DNA of 58,417 nt, from IMG/VR virus record IMGVR_UViG_3300023097_000004, positions 1-58,417 of that record; one strand, written 5' to 3'. This DNA comes from a virus. Both the position numbers and the translations under genes were made by a program. Positions 16,401-25,560 of this stretch are shown here, piece after piece. The notes under the pieces were generated by a model. The model was not told where the DNA came from. It ran no database searches and saw only the letters and a list, made by a program, of their open reading frames with translations. Every line of letters begins with the position of its first letter. Position 1 is the stretch's first letter.

Positions 16401-18315
16401 TGGAATTGACCAGCTTGCTCAGACTGATGAAAAGCTTAGAAGTATTCTTGAAAGTTCTAAGAGTTATGGCCTTAGCGTAAAGGATGTTTCTGGTGCGCTA
16501 AATAACCAGTCTCAGAGCTTGAGTAGAGTTAACGCTCAGCTTGATGCTCAGATCAAGTATCTTCAGGCACAAGTTCCTGAGAACTACAATAGTATTGGTG
16601 GCCAGGGTGAAGCTGATAAGTTAGCTGGTAAGCAGGGTCCTCAGGATGCTGTGAATGCGGCTATTGCATATAAGAAGCAGATTAACGAGGTAGCTGATGC
16701 TCAGACTCGTCAAAATGCTGTCATGAGTAATGCTGCTGATATCAGTAGAACTTATCAGGATAGGTTGAGTGGACTTACTCAAGAGCAAGTAAACAGCGCT
16801 ACTGCTGCGGGAGAAATCCAGGGTAGAATCCAAAAGCTATCTTCAGCTCTTGATACATTATCTAGCGCTACCTCATCTGCTGAGAACAAGAGTAGTGCCC
16901 TTAGGGATATCATCAATGATGAAAAGGGTGCTATGATCAATGCCACTGAGGCAACTGAATCATGGTCTAGTAGAATGCTTGATTTAAAGGATTCTATTTC
17001 TGCTAACGGTAGAAGCCTTGACGTTCATAGTAGAGCAGGTCTACGTAACCGTGATGCCCTTGAGGAAGCAGCAAAGGCTACACGTGAGCTTTATTTACAG
17101 GATATCGCATCTGGTACTCCTATGGATCAGGCATTAAGGCGCCACCAGGCTAGAATTAAGGAATTGCAGAGAGAGGCTGATAAGGCTAACTTGAGCAAGA
17201 CTGAAACTCGTAAGCTTATTGATGCTTATGGTGACGTACCTGATGATGTTAAGACTAACATTGAAACTCAGGGATACGTTAAGGTTTACCAGCAAATGCA
17301 GGATCTTAAGGCATTGCAGGCATCCCTACAGAGTGGTAAGAGTCTAGATGAGGCCGCTAAGGAAGTAGAGCAGTCTAAGGCTCGTGCTAATGCCCATGGT
17401 TATGCTACTGGTGGACCCGTCTATGGTCAGGGTACTCGTACCTCTGACTCTATTCAGGCATGGCTATCTAATGGTGAGTTTGTTCAGCCTACTGATGCCG
17501 TAGAGTATTACGGTATGCCTTTGATGGAAGCATTAAGAACTCGTAAGCTTGATAAGGCAGTTATTCAGGAGGCTTTACCTGATGATGGTCATGGATTCGC
17601 TAGTGGAGGTTCACATAGTAAGAATTGTCCTGCATGTGCTTCAGGTGGTCATAACTTCGCTAAAGGTGGAGGTGTTGGATGGCCATTCCCTGTAGATACA
17701 TCAGACACTATGATCAAGAAGGCATGGGCTAATGATTTAGGTGGCCTTGGTGGTGCGGCAGGTGGAAATGGTTATAAGTGGCAGATGGCAGTACTTCGTC
17801 AGGCATTCCCTGGCTTGCAGCTTATCTCTGGTTTCCGCCCAGGAGCTAGAACACTATCAGGAAACAGGTCTTATCACTCTGTAGGTAGAGCCGTTGACCT
17901 TCCGCCACGTAGAGATGTAGCTCAGTGGATTCGTGCTAACTATGGTGCCCGCACCAAGGAACTTATTACTCCATATAACGATCTTAACCTACACAATGGT
18001 AAGCCACATCGTTATACTGGTGCAATTTGGAATCAGCACAACTTCGCTGGTGGAAATGCTCACGATCACTGGGCTTTCAAGGATGGTGGTCTGGTAGACC
18101 TTATGAAGATGATGGGAATGGATAACCTGGCACCAAGTCAGCAAACTCCACTTCCTTCAACTCCAAGAACTCTATCACCTGCTGCAAGCGCAGTAGTTAA
18201 TAATTCAACAGATACTTCAAGGACATTTGGTGACGTTATCATTAACAACCCTGTACCAGAGCGTGCAGGAGATTCAATCAGAGATGCCCTTTACAGGACT
18301 AATCTACTATTCTAG
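13483..18315 (+). CDS. Tape measure protein with C-terminal M15-like peptidase domain
   Basis: 1610 residues, GTG start with TTGGAGG upstream. Long coiled-coil N-terminal part, Gly-rich hydrophobic segments (about 365-430 and 790-830), then L-S-N-G-E-F-V-Q-P near 1325 as in many tape measures. Residues about 1400-1535 form an enzyme-like domain: S-G-F-R-P-G near 1450, S-Y-H-S-V-G-R-A-V-D-L near 1463 (the S-x-H-x3-G-x-A-x-D zinc motif of VanY/D,D-carboxypeptidases) and H-D-H-W near 1526. The domain probably cuts peptidoglycan during DNA entry. Sets tail length: 1610 residues would predict a tail of about 240 nm if the usual 1.5 Å per residue holds. Confidence 0.9.
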   Translation: MTSPSGSEHVSRYRALAEFDNLIREAKKAQRALRELREEEAKLNAQSMAEDKKVAASKADRAKAEKQSADSAKRSVEDLGKNKATAEKAGEDTGASFTKGMGRKLEQDSKSGSNAQFLSAATKALSQAFAKAGDESGAGFVGNVKKKITKDAPELGNDSTFSTTLKKIQDKFSKEGTSTGNAFVQGFATKLRDLNATLSVLGFDKLDLDVDTEDAKQAMKSVELELRKLGHESANPQVTIDTTRALNSLRAIQKLFKDEVAEDIIKESKRIQDELKIIDGLPSGRAFKFWALTALSDMSRVFSEAEKGTTVFERLRRAAAAGGGGGGGNFIQSFVSGFDDFSEASSKLLQRLSRVSGELYRMPGLIGVIVSAIPALVSGIGALGGGALGTASALGSLSGLLAAGPGLIFAFIGAIGGTKQALGGMAELLKNARQAREQQAEAEEKARLGTEKALTATQKYELALKNLDPATQKVTEAFVAFTEAYAEGQRRVSEKFFVEIADQTERLNKLLPISENFFGKSASAVGRLADEGIRMLTSGPWKRDFGIIANENAKNIENMGKAGFALINVFRNIAVAAAPFTRWVTGALKDGAEAFAEWSAQARSDGTILTFLDQTTESAQILWQILKNLGNVVNSFFQSTVDQGQDYLRTLEDITGGWADVAEQQEAANSPLRKWMQDIQPVLTSIGALIRDLARGIAGLASDQDSISTMVALLDTLRTRVLPPILEILRQLNESGIAVTVTEAIGDLLDAIAKFLDSGATQALSVFVTVLASFAELLFNIAALPGISNVLGSVAAGVAAIAAVSVVARFTGLFKLWDFFTWMTRNKGNLSGAFADAARGAAGLSTVGGQQALPKNIPSTVGSVGAIGSEVLDQQAKATERVGNASTRAATQTGRFASALNGVRAAGGVARGALSSLSSFVGGPWGVALIGATVLVGAITSELANNKQEAQDTKDAFLALKNAYSDLSQGDSSGIDQLAQTDEKLRSILESSKSYGLSVKDVSGALNNQSQSLSRVNAQLDAQIKYLQAQVPENYNSIGGQGEADKLAGKQGPQDAVNAAIAYKKQINEVADAQTRQNAVMSNAADISRTYQDRLSGLTQEQVNSATAAGEIQGRIQKLSSALDTLSSATSSAENKSSALRDIINDEKGAMINATEATESWSSRMLDLKDSISANGRSLDVHSRAGLRNRDALEEAAKATRELYLQDIASGTPMDQALRRHQARIKELQREADKANLSKTETRKLIDAYGDVPDDVKTNIETQGYVKVYQQMQDLKALQASLQSGKSLDEAAKEVEQSKARANAHGYATGGPVYGQGTRTSDSIQAWLSNGEFVQPTDAVEYYGMPLMEALRTRKLDKAVIQEALPDDGHGFASGGSHSKNCPACASGGHNFAKGGGVGWPFPVDTSDTMIKKAWANDLGGLGGAAGGNGYKWQMAVLRQAFPGLQLISGFRPGARTLSGNRSYHSVGRAVDLPPRRDVAQWIRANYGARTKELITPYNDLNLHNGKPHRYTGAIWNQHNFAGGNAHDHWAFKDGGLVDLMKMMGMDNLAPSQQTPLPSTPRTLSPAASAVVNNSTDTSRTFGDVIINNPVPERAGDSIRDALYRTNLLF

Positions 18316-18329
18316 GAAGGAGGTAAAGA

Positions 18330-19169
18330 ATGTCTAACAGTTCAGATGAGTATTGGGAGATTGGTGGAATATCTCTCAACCAGTATTGCCATTCTATTAA
18401 AACAGTTGGAGGCTCACGTTTAGCTGTACCTAAGCTAAGAGGGGATAACGTTCTTTACCCCTTCCGTGATGGTAGATCATTCAGAGCTAAAAAGGCTGAC
18501 TCTCGAATCATTACCTTAGCTATGTGGGTTGCAGGTATTGATCCTGATACAGATCAGCCAGGAAGTAATCAACTTACTCAATTCAATGATAACTGGCGAG
18601 CATTGCAGAAGGCATTCTGGTCACCTGATGAGCAATTAGTTTTGACTCGTCGTTGGTGGGAGAATGCCTCAGCTCCAGTATTGCGAGAGGCTACTGCGCT
18701 CTGTGAATTAGCGGGAACTATGGACCCTACTATGACAGGGCGTACAAGAGCTGACTTCGCAGTTGACCTACTACTCTCAGACCCCTATTTCTACGGTCCA
18801 GAATTAACGCAGACGCTCGAAGTAGGGGATCTGGTAGTAGTGAACAACCCTGGAGACATTGATGCCTGGTTGACTTTAAATATTGAATTAAATGGTGAAT
18901 TAGTTTCTCCTACACTGACCAATCAGACTACCAATCCTCATACCTGGTTTAGAGTAAATACCGCAGTAGTAGCCGATGAGGTAAACGTAAGTGTTGGTGA
19001 TTTTACAGTTACTAACACATTCGATAACAGTAATCTGGTAGGTTCAGTTACTCACTCAGGTTTCCGAGCTTGGATGAGATTAGCGCCAGGTAATAATACT
19101 TTGAAATTAACATCTCTCGGTAACAGTTCCGGGAACGCGGTCATTACATTCAGACCAGCATATCTGTGA
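18330..19169 (+). CDS. Distal tail protein (Dit-like)
   Basis: 279 residues, immediately after the tape measure, with AAGGAGG upstream. Layout fits distal tail proteins: an N-terminal part ending in the D-L-L-L-S-D-P-Y-F-Y-G segment (about 143-154), common at the end of the Dit N-domain, and a C-terminal galectin-like beta domain. It would link tube, tape measure and tip. Confidence 0.7.
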   Translation: MSNSSDEYWEIGGISLNQYCHSIKTVGGSRLAVPKLRGDNVLYPFRDGRSFRAKKADSRIITLAMWVAGIDPDTDQPGSNQLTQFNDNWRALQKAFWSPDEQLVLTRRWWENASAPVLREATALCELAGTMDPTMTGRTRADFAVDLLLSDPYFYGPELTQTLEVGDLVVVNNPGDIDAWLTLNIELNGELVSPTLTNQTTNPHTWFRVNTAVVADEVNVSVGDFTVTNTFDNSNLVGSVTHSGFRAWMRLAPGNNTLKLTSLGNSSGNAVITFRPAYL

Positions 19170-19180
19170 AAGGTTTATAA

Positions 19181-19996
19181 ATGCGTTACTACAGCAACGT
19201 TGCAGTTCTTACTACTCTATCTAACGTAGGTGGTATCTCTACAGGTGCCACCGAAATCACTCCTGCCTCAACAACAGGTTTCCCTTCACAGTACCCATAT
19301 ACTCTTAGATTAGAACCAGATACCTCAAATGAGGAATTGGTAACAGTTACAGGCCCTAAGGGCGGATCTCCTGGTACTTTAATCATTACTCGTGCATCTG
19401 ACGGTACTACCGCCAAAACTCATGCATCAGGTTCAGCTATTGTTCATGGTGTATCTGCTCGTGACTTCCAAGAACCTCAGGATCACATGGCTAACACTAC
19501 ACCTGCTGGTGTGCACGGATTACCCGAATCAGCATGGGAATCTACATTCACCGTATATAAGTCAGTAGATCAGGGTTATTCTAGTGATGTAACTTTGAAT
19601 GACGATACCGTGTTGAAGTTTGCTGCTGTAGCCAATACAAAGTACAAGGTAGAATTATATGCTATCTGTTCAGGTGGTGCAGGAGACATTGTATTAGCTT
19701 GGTCAGTACCATCTGGCGCAGGTGGATTAAGATCAGTTCTTGGCCCTACTGCTGCATCTACTAACCGAGACGATACTAATATGAGAACTGGTGCTCATGG
19801 TTATGGCGCCAGTATCGCATATGGTTTGAACAGTGATGATAACTTCTGGACATCTATTCAGGAGAGGTTCGTAATCTCTATTGGTGCTACACCTGGGAAC
19901 GTAACTCTTCAGCACGCTCAGAATACATCTAACGCTGCTCAGACAGTTATGCGAGCATCTTCATATATGACAGTTACTAAGCTAATCAATGGTTAA
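19181..19996 (+). CDS. Minor tail protein
   Basis: 271 residues, beta-rich. The N-terminal 90 residues (T-T-G-F-P-S-Q-Y-P-Y-T-L-R-L near 25-38, then A-S-D-G-T-T-A-K-T-H near 66-75) are a type of small tail domain often seen before receptor-binding parts. The C-terminal 150 residues are clearly related to the C-terminus of the protein at 25561: both have G-D-I/F-V/K-L-A-W, R-S-V/W-S-L-G-P and an ending A-Q-N-T-S-N-A-A...R-A-S/N-S. Suggests a shared trimeric or carbohydrate-binding domain. Confidence 0.65.
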   Translation: MRYYSNVAVLTTLSNVGGISTGATEITPASTTGFPSQYPYTLRLEPDTSNEELVTVTGPKGGSPGTLIITRASDGTTAKTHASGSAIVHGVSARDFQEPQDHMANTTPAGVHGLPESAWESTFTVYKSVDQGYSSDVTLNDDTVLKFAAVANTKYKVELYAICSGGAGDIVLAWSVPSGAGGLRSVLGPTAASTNRDDTNMRTGAHGYGASIAYGLNSDDNFWTSIQERFVISIGATPGNVTLQHAQNTSNAAQTVMRASSYMTVTKLING

Positions 19997-20014
19997 TTTT
20001 AGGAGTGTAAGGCC

Positions 20015-23000
20015 GTGAGTCTAGCATCACTACCTCATAAGATCCCCTTCAATTTAGGTGGCCTGGTTCGCCCAGGGACCGTGAAGGCATATGGTTTCAC
20101 TGGCGTATTGCCAAAAAGGCTTCCATTTACTTTAAGTGCTCTCGTATCGGAACCAGAAATTCCGTATGGAAGTATTGGGTGGGAGCTTATTTGCCGTGCT
20201 CATGATGATTTTCAAACTGAGCTTTTGAGGACCAATGACTTTACTAGCCTTACATTCTCTCGTGAACTAAGTGCATTCGGTGCATCATCATTCTCACTTA
20301 ACTTAGATCATCCACTGTTTCAGAATACTCTAGCTAATGGTTCATCTATTGAAGAGCTTTTTGATTATGAGAATCTGTGGGAAATCCGTTTCGATGGAAA
20401 GATTCGTTTCCAGGTTTTAGGTACTGCTGTAGTAGATTCCCAGATTAATGATGCAGAGATCCGTTCCGCTACTGTCTCAGGATCAGGAACAGGTAAGGTT
20501 CTTGAATGGGCTAGCGTATACCCTACAGGATTCCCGGATAACATTATCACCAAGCTAGAGACATTGGTTGATCCATTTACCGGAGAGACACTTAATACTG
20601 ATATTTGGGAGAATACAGGTTACCGTACTGGAATCTCTTTAACTTCCCTTGGCGCTAAGCAGGAGGCATCAGCAGATCACGATAGATTTGTTGAAGCTAA
20701 TAAAAACCTAACTGAAGATGTTACTCAAGCTACTGCTGCATACAATGCTGAGAAGGTTGATTATGCGGCAGTGTATAAGGATAAAACATCTACTGCCGCT
20801 GAGAAGAAGGAAGCTACTAAGCAGCTTAATGAGGCTAAGGTAGCCCTAGATAAGGCTAAGGCAGCCAAGGTAGTTAATGATAAGCTAACTGTATGGGCAT
20901 TAGCACGAGATACATTTGCTAATGGTATTGTTACAGATGACAGCTTTGGACACCTTAAGCTAACTCTATCCTCAGCAGGATCTATTTATGTGCGCTCAGG
21001 CGAGTACGACTTTGATAGCTCTGGTATCTCTATTGGTGTAGATGTCGCCCCATCAGATCCAGCAGCAGATGGACAGATCCATACTGTACTGAAGCTTAGC
21101 TATGCAGGGTCATCTAACAATTATGCTCGTATGTATACTGCTAGAGTAAACAATGAGCTAAGAATGATTGCTGAAGTATCTAATAACTCAAGCGTAGCCA
21201 TTGAGGACTGGGCTATGAATATGGGTGCAATGAAGTATTGGAGAATCCGTGAAGATAACGGATTTGTAGTCTTTGACACTTCACCTGATGACACTGTATG
21301 GACTGAGAGGTTCAGATCAGCTTACACCTGGGATGCTTCACCTGTTGTAGCTCAACTAGGACTTGACCTTATCGGTAACGTAGGAATTGCATTACCTCTA
21401 TCAGCATACTTCTTTAAGATGAACCTGACTGCTATTCCTGCTGTAGAGCCTGTAATGGCACTGTTCTTAGAGTTGTTGGGTGCTGCCCAAAGTCGTGGAA
21501 CAATTCCTTACGTAGATCCTGACTTTACTGATGCAGTTGATTCTCGTGGATTAGCTTGGATTGGTAAGCCTATCGTTGATGTGCAAGAAGGTACTAAGCT
21601 ATCTCTAGCATTAAATGACCTTGCACAAATCCAGCAGGCTGACTGGATTATGGACCCTGATTTCAAGCTGAAGATTTACCAGCGTACTAAGGGTGATATT
21701 GTTATTCCTCCTGTATTCTTCGCTAAGGAAGATGTAGTATTTCATGAGGCGGGATCACAGATCAGTAAGGAACGTTCTCGTAGTAGAGACCAGATTGCTA
21801 ACTCTATCGTTGGTAAGAATGCTGCTGGAGAATATGCTTACATTGAGGATGCTGACTCTATCGATAAGTTTCAGAGGCGTGAGGCATTTATTCAGGCCGG
21901 AAACGCTGATGATGTAGCTAATCTAGCTCTAGTACTTGATTCATCCCTGGAAGAATTAAAGGGTGAAAAAACATCTTGGAAGGTAGTAGTTGCTGCTGAC
22001 CAGCCAGGTAGGCGAGTATTTGAGGATTACGATGTAGGAGATTGGATCTCAATCGAAAATATCGATTCCAAGAATAACATCACTGTTGGTCAGTGGAGAG
22101 TTGTCGGGATTGCTGTTCAGGTTGTTAGCGATGGAATTACTACTGTAGAACTAACTCTACAATCACGAATGGAGCTATTAGCTCAAAGACTTAAGTCTCA
22201 AGTTGACAATATGTCACCTTCAAGCGCTTCTGGTGGAACAACACTAGGAAGTGCTATTAGTGCTGCCGTATTACTTGAGCAGGCTACTCTAGCAGGATTG
22301 AAAGATGTAGTAATTCCAAACCCTGTAGAGGGTGATGTACTTACTTACGCAAATGGATTCTGGGTACCTGCTGCGCCGGGTGATAAAACTGTACCTATGA
22401 CTCCTGAATTTGTTTCAGTATTCAGTAATGTTTACTACCCTGCTGATGGAGTATCTGTCCGCGCTCAGGCTGAATTATCATGGACACTTCCTACTAATAC
22501 TGATGGATCTATTATCAGTGATGGTCACCACTTCGAACTAAGGTACCGCCCTGATGTAAGTGCTGATTACCCTGCAACATGGGAGGAAGCTCACCAGTAT
22601 GATTGGAATGAGGTTTACACTTGGGGTCAGCCTACTATTCCGCCTATTACTAATTCAGGGTGGCAAGTACTTTATGTAGGCTGGGATGACCTTAGTACAG
22701 TAATCCAAGAGTTAAGCCCTGGCGTTGATTATGAAGTTCAGATTCGTGCAGTTGATTCATCAACACCTCAGCACTTCTCTGATTGGTCAGATATTTACAC
22801 ATTTTCAGCCAATAGAGATACGATCGCTCCACCTATGCCAGCTCCACCTGTAATTGCATCTAGTTTACTAGGTATTCAGGTGCAGCACTTCTTAGGTAGA
22901 TTTGATGGGGGACAGTTCAACCTACCTCCTGATATGTCTCACCTAGAAATTCACGTAGGTGGCCCATCATTTTACCCTGATGAATCTACCAGAGTAGGAA

Positions 23001-24556
23001 AGATTATTGCTGACCAGGGTATGATTAGGTCAGGTACTCCTGTAATCCAGACATTCAATTTGGAAAGTACAGATAATATCTGGGTAAGAGTAATTGCTGT
23101 AGACAAGGCTGGAAACAAGTCTGGTCCATCTCCTGCTGTTACATCTACCATTAACCTAATTGATGATGCACATATCAGTGATCTAACAGCATCAAAGATT
23201 ACTGCTGGTACTATCAGCTCATCTATTATTTTGGCAGGTGTTATCAAGACAGCGGAGACAGGTGCTCGCGCTGAAATGAACTTTGAAGGATTCAGGATCT
23301 TCTCAGAGGATGAGGATGCTACTGTTAGCCTTCTAGGTAACCCTGCTGAAAACGGTAACTTCCTAATGATCAAGGATCTAGAAGATCCTACTCAAACATT
23401 AGCAGGAATTGATGGTACAGGTAGAGGTTCATTCCAGAGCGCTACTATCTCTGATGATATTACTATTCAAGGAGAATTACTTCTAGAAGAAATCATCAAC
23501 CCTCGCTCTAAGGGAGTTATCTCAATCGGTAGTTATACTGGTGCATCTTATGTAGGTGCAGGTATAAACATCGAGCGTGGTTTCATGGAGATCAGCTTCA
23601 TCGCTGAGGAATCTAGAACTTATATGATCTGTTTCGTAACTGAATGGGAATCTACTGTAGCAACAGATAGATTGGTATTGCGTTTAAGAGATGCTGGTGA
23701 GGATGACCCATCTCTTGCATTACCATACCTTCAGCAGGCTATTGCACCAGGCGTTGATGGTCCTGCCGCTAACCAGGGCGCTCAGATTATTTACTCAGGT
23801 ACATTCACACCAGGATTGCATAGAGTACTTGTATCATTCTACTGTACTAATGGAGTAGCCACACTTAACCCTCCTGGTGGATCTGGCCAGCCAGAAAACA
23901 CTACCCTGATTTGGGTTGAGGATGTAGGTCTACCTAAGACAGATACAGTAATTCTCAACGATGCTGGAATTGATGTTTACAATGCACCAGCGCCTACAGA
24001 TCCTACTAACAATGTATCAAAGCCACCTAAGCCAAAGCCTAAGGTTGAATACACTAAAACATATTCAGCTACCTGGTCTGGAACTTATCGTTCAAACGGT
24101 GACTATTCATCATCTCATGGATCACAAATGGTACAAGGTGATTCCGGAGCTGATTCATGGCTAAACGATGCACGATCATTGTGTGGATTCAACTATGCTC
24201 AGATTATGAAGGATACTAAGGGCGCGACAATTAAGGCATGTTATGTTACACTGTATGCAAACCATTGGTACTGGAATGATGGAGGAACCGCTCGTATCGG
24301 TACACATAACTATACCGGTAGGCCGGGATCATGGTCGGGCTCAAGAGTAGATGAGCAAAGAGTTTCATCCTCTAACTGGCCTAAGCCTGGAAAGCGTAAG
24401 GTAAGCCTTGGTACTGGAATTGGAAATGATTTCAAGTCAGGGGCAGCTAAAGGTATCGCCTTGGGTCCTACCTCAGGTTCCAAAACTCAATATGGTAAAT
24501 TCAATGGTAATGGACAGTCTAATGAGCCTGTTCTAACTATCGTATACGTCAAGTAA
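20015..24556 (+). CDS. Tail tip / central fibre protein (minor tail protein)
   Basis: 1513 residues, GTG start with AGGAG upstream. The first about 700 residues look like a siphovirus tip protein (Tal/gp27-like), with an Ala/Lys-rich helical insertion near 240-290. A fibronectin type III-like segment with W-T-L-P-T-N near 825, V-D-Y-E-V-Q-I-R-A-V-D near 905 and a further repeat near 950-1050 follows. An A-S-K-I-T-A-G-T-I-S-S segment near 1065 is common in tip proteins. The C-terminal 150 residues (W-S-G-T-Y-R-S-N-G near 1355) form a Gly/Ser/Trp-rich domain, possibly adhesive. Probably contacts the host surface. Confidence 0.72.
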   Translation: MSLASLPHKIPFNLGGLVRPGTVKAYGFTGVLPKRLPFTLSALVSEPEIPYGSIGWELICRAHDDFQTELLRTNDFTSLTFSRELSAFGASSFSLNLDHPLFQNTLANGSSIEELFDYENLWEIRFDGKIRFQVLGTAVVDSQINDAEIRSATVSGSGTGKVLEWASVYPTGFPDNIITKLETLVDPFTGETLNTDIWENTGYRTGISLTSLGAKQEASADHDRFVEANKNLTEDVTQATAAYNAEKVDYAAVYKDKTSTAAEKKEATKQLNEAKVALDKAKAAKVVNDKLTVWALARDTFANGIVTDDSFGHLKLTLSSAGSIYVRSGEYDFDSSGISIGVDVAPSDPAADGQIHTVLKLSYAGSSNNYARMYTARVNNELRMIAEVSNNSSVAIEDWAMNMGAMKYWRIREDNGFVVFDTSPDDTVWTERFRSAYTWDASPVVAQLGLDLIGNVGIALPLSAYFFKMNLTAIPAVEPVMALFLELLGAAQSRGTIPYVDPDFTDAVDSRGLAWIGKPIVDVQEGTKLSLALNDLAQIQQADWIMDPDFKLKIYQRTKGDIVIPPVFFAKEDVVFHEAGSQISKERSRSRDQIANSIVGKNAAGEYAYIEDADSIDKFQRREAFIQAGNADDVANLALVLDSSLEELKGEKTSWKVVVAADQPGRRVFEDYDVGDWISIENIDSKNNITVGQWRVVGIAVQVVSDGITTVELTLQSRMELLAQRLKSQVDNMSPSSASGGTTLGSAISAAVLLEQATLAGLKDVVIPNPVEGDVLTYANGFWVPAAPGDKTVPMTPEFVSVFSNVYYPADGVSVRAQAELSWTLPTNTDGSIISDGHHFELRYRPDVSADYPATWEEAHQYDWNEVYTWGQPTIPPITNSGWQVLYVGWDDLSTVIQELSPGVDYEVQIRAVDSSTPQHFSDWSDIYTFSANRDTIAPPMPAPPVIASSLLGIQVQHFLGRFDGGQFNLPPDMSHLEIHVGGPSFYPDESTRVGKIIADQGMIRSGTPVIQTFNLESTDNIWVRVIAVDKAGNKSGPSPAVTSTINLIDDAHISDLTASKITAGTISSSIILAGVIKTAETGARAEMNFEGFRIFSEDEDATVSLLGNPAENGNFLMIKDLEDPTQTLAGIDGTGRGSFQSATISDDITIQGELLLEEIINPRSKGVISIGSYTGASYVGAGINIERGFMEISFIAEESRTYMICFVTEWESTVATDRLVLRLRDAGEDDPSLALPYLQQAIAPGVDGPAANQGAQIIYSGTFTPGLHRVLVSFYCTNGVATLNPPGGSGQPENTTLIWVEDVGLPKTDTVILNDAGIDVYNAPAPTDPTNNVSKPPKPKPKVEYTKTYSATWSGTYRSNGDYSSSHGSQMVQGDSGADSWLNDARSLCGFNYAQIMKDTKGATIKACYVTLYANHWYWNDGGTARIGTHNYTGRPGSWSGSRVDEQRVSSSNWPKPGKRKVSLGTGIGNDFKSGAAKGIALGPTSGSKTQYGKFNGNGQSNEPVLTIVYVK

Positions 24557-24559
24557 AGG

Positions 24560-25474
24560 ATGAAAGTGTTTAAGAGTATTCTAGCAGCATCGACAATTAC
24601 AGTGATGACTCTCTTCAGTGCTGCACCAGTATCCGCTAAGCCTAAGGTACCTGTAACAGTAAGCTCTACTACTGTAGAATCTATTGCTCACGCTACAGGT
24701 AAGGGTGATGCACCTGAAAATACTATTCAGGGAATTGATAAGGCTGCATCACTAGGTGCTACCTGGGTAGAGATTGATATTAGATGGAACAGGTCTAATA
24801 TGCCTATCGCTATGCATAATGCAGAGGTAGATCCTACTACTAATGGAACAGGTCTACTGAATAGTTATTGGCTTGGACCCATTAATGATTTAGATGCTGC
24901 TGATTATGATCAGTGGGATGACAAGAATGCTAATGGTACTTGGGTATATCCTCAATACCACGGTACTTATGTAGGTGATGGTGGAGATGTAAAGGCTAAG
25001 GTTCACCCACCTTATGGTTGGGAATTCTTCAATGCCGCATCAGTAGATAACATCAAATTATTGATGGACATTAAGGAGACTCCTACACAGGAACAGGCAG
25101 CAAACCTATACTACTATATCACTAGCTTCGGGTATGAGTCCAAGGTTATCTGGCAGGGAACTGCCGCAAGTATCGCAGCTATGAAGAGCTATGGTTACAA
25201 TAACCTAACCTATTACTTGTTTGAAACTCCTGCATCAGGAACTATGCGTACAGGAGAATCAATTCAGGCTATGGGAGCTTCAGGAATTACTGTTAACTGG
25301 CCTGCTGTCAATGCTAATTTTGTTAACTACTATCATGCATATGGTCTTCAGGTATTTACTTGGACTACTAATAATGCTGCTGATGATGTTCCTGCAAGAT
25401 GGACTGCTCTTAATAACGCTGGTGTAGATGCAATCATTACTGATCAGCATGATGTGCTGAGAGCGATGTTCTAA
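24560..25474 (+). CDS. Glycerophosphodiester phosphodiesterase-like enzyme with signal peptide
   Basis: 304 residues. A Sec-type signal peptide is visible: M-K-V-F-K, a hydrophobic core, then A-P-V-S-A-K-P with likely cleavage after A. The GDPD barrel follows: A-H-A-T-G-K-G-D-A-P-E-N-T near 42-54, W-V-E-I-D-I-R near 70-76, M-H-N near 87, L-M-D-I-K-E near 168 and D-A-I-I-T-D near 293. The usual H-R-G is H-A-T here. The family hydrolyses glycerophosphodiesters, including teichoic acid units. Its place inside the tail operon suggests cell-envelope degradation. A signal peptide on a virion protein would be odd, so secretion from the infected cell is an alternative. Confidence 0.72.
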   Translation: MKVFKSILAASTITVMTLFSAAPVSAKPKVPVTVSSTTVESIAHATGKGDAPENTIQGIDKAASLGATWVEIDIRWNRSNMPIAMHNAEVDPTTNGTGLLNSYWLGPINDLDAADYDQWDDKNANGTWVYPQYHGTYVGDGGDVKAKVHPPYGWEFFNAASVDNIKLLMDIKETPTQEQAANLYYYITSFGYESKVIWQGTAASIAAMKSYGYNNLTYYLFETPASGTMRTGESIQAMGASGITVNWPAVNANFVNYYHAYGLQVFTWTTNNAADDVPARWTALNNAGVDAIITDQHDVLRAMF

Positions 25475-25484
25475 GGAACAGATA

Positions 25485-25533
25485 CTTACCTACACTTGGA
25501 TCTGAGTGAAGAGAGTACCGATTTAGTAGTAAG
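25485..25533 (+). promoter_or_regulatory. CCGATT motif with surrounding imperfect inverted repeat
   Basis: CCGATT (25518-25523) lies 37 nt before the tail fibre start. CTTACCTAC (25485-25493) and GTAGTAAG (25526-25533) can pair with one bulged C, enclosing the motif. Weaker than the other sites of this type. Confidence 0.4.
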
Positions 25534-25560
25534 ACTTAACGTGTAACCTAGGAGGTACAG

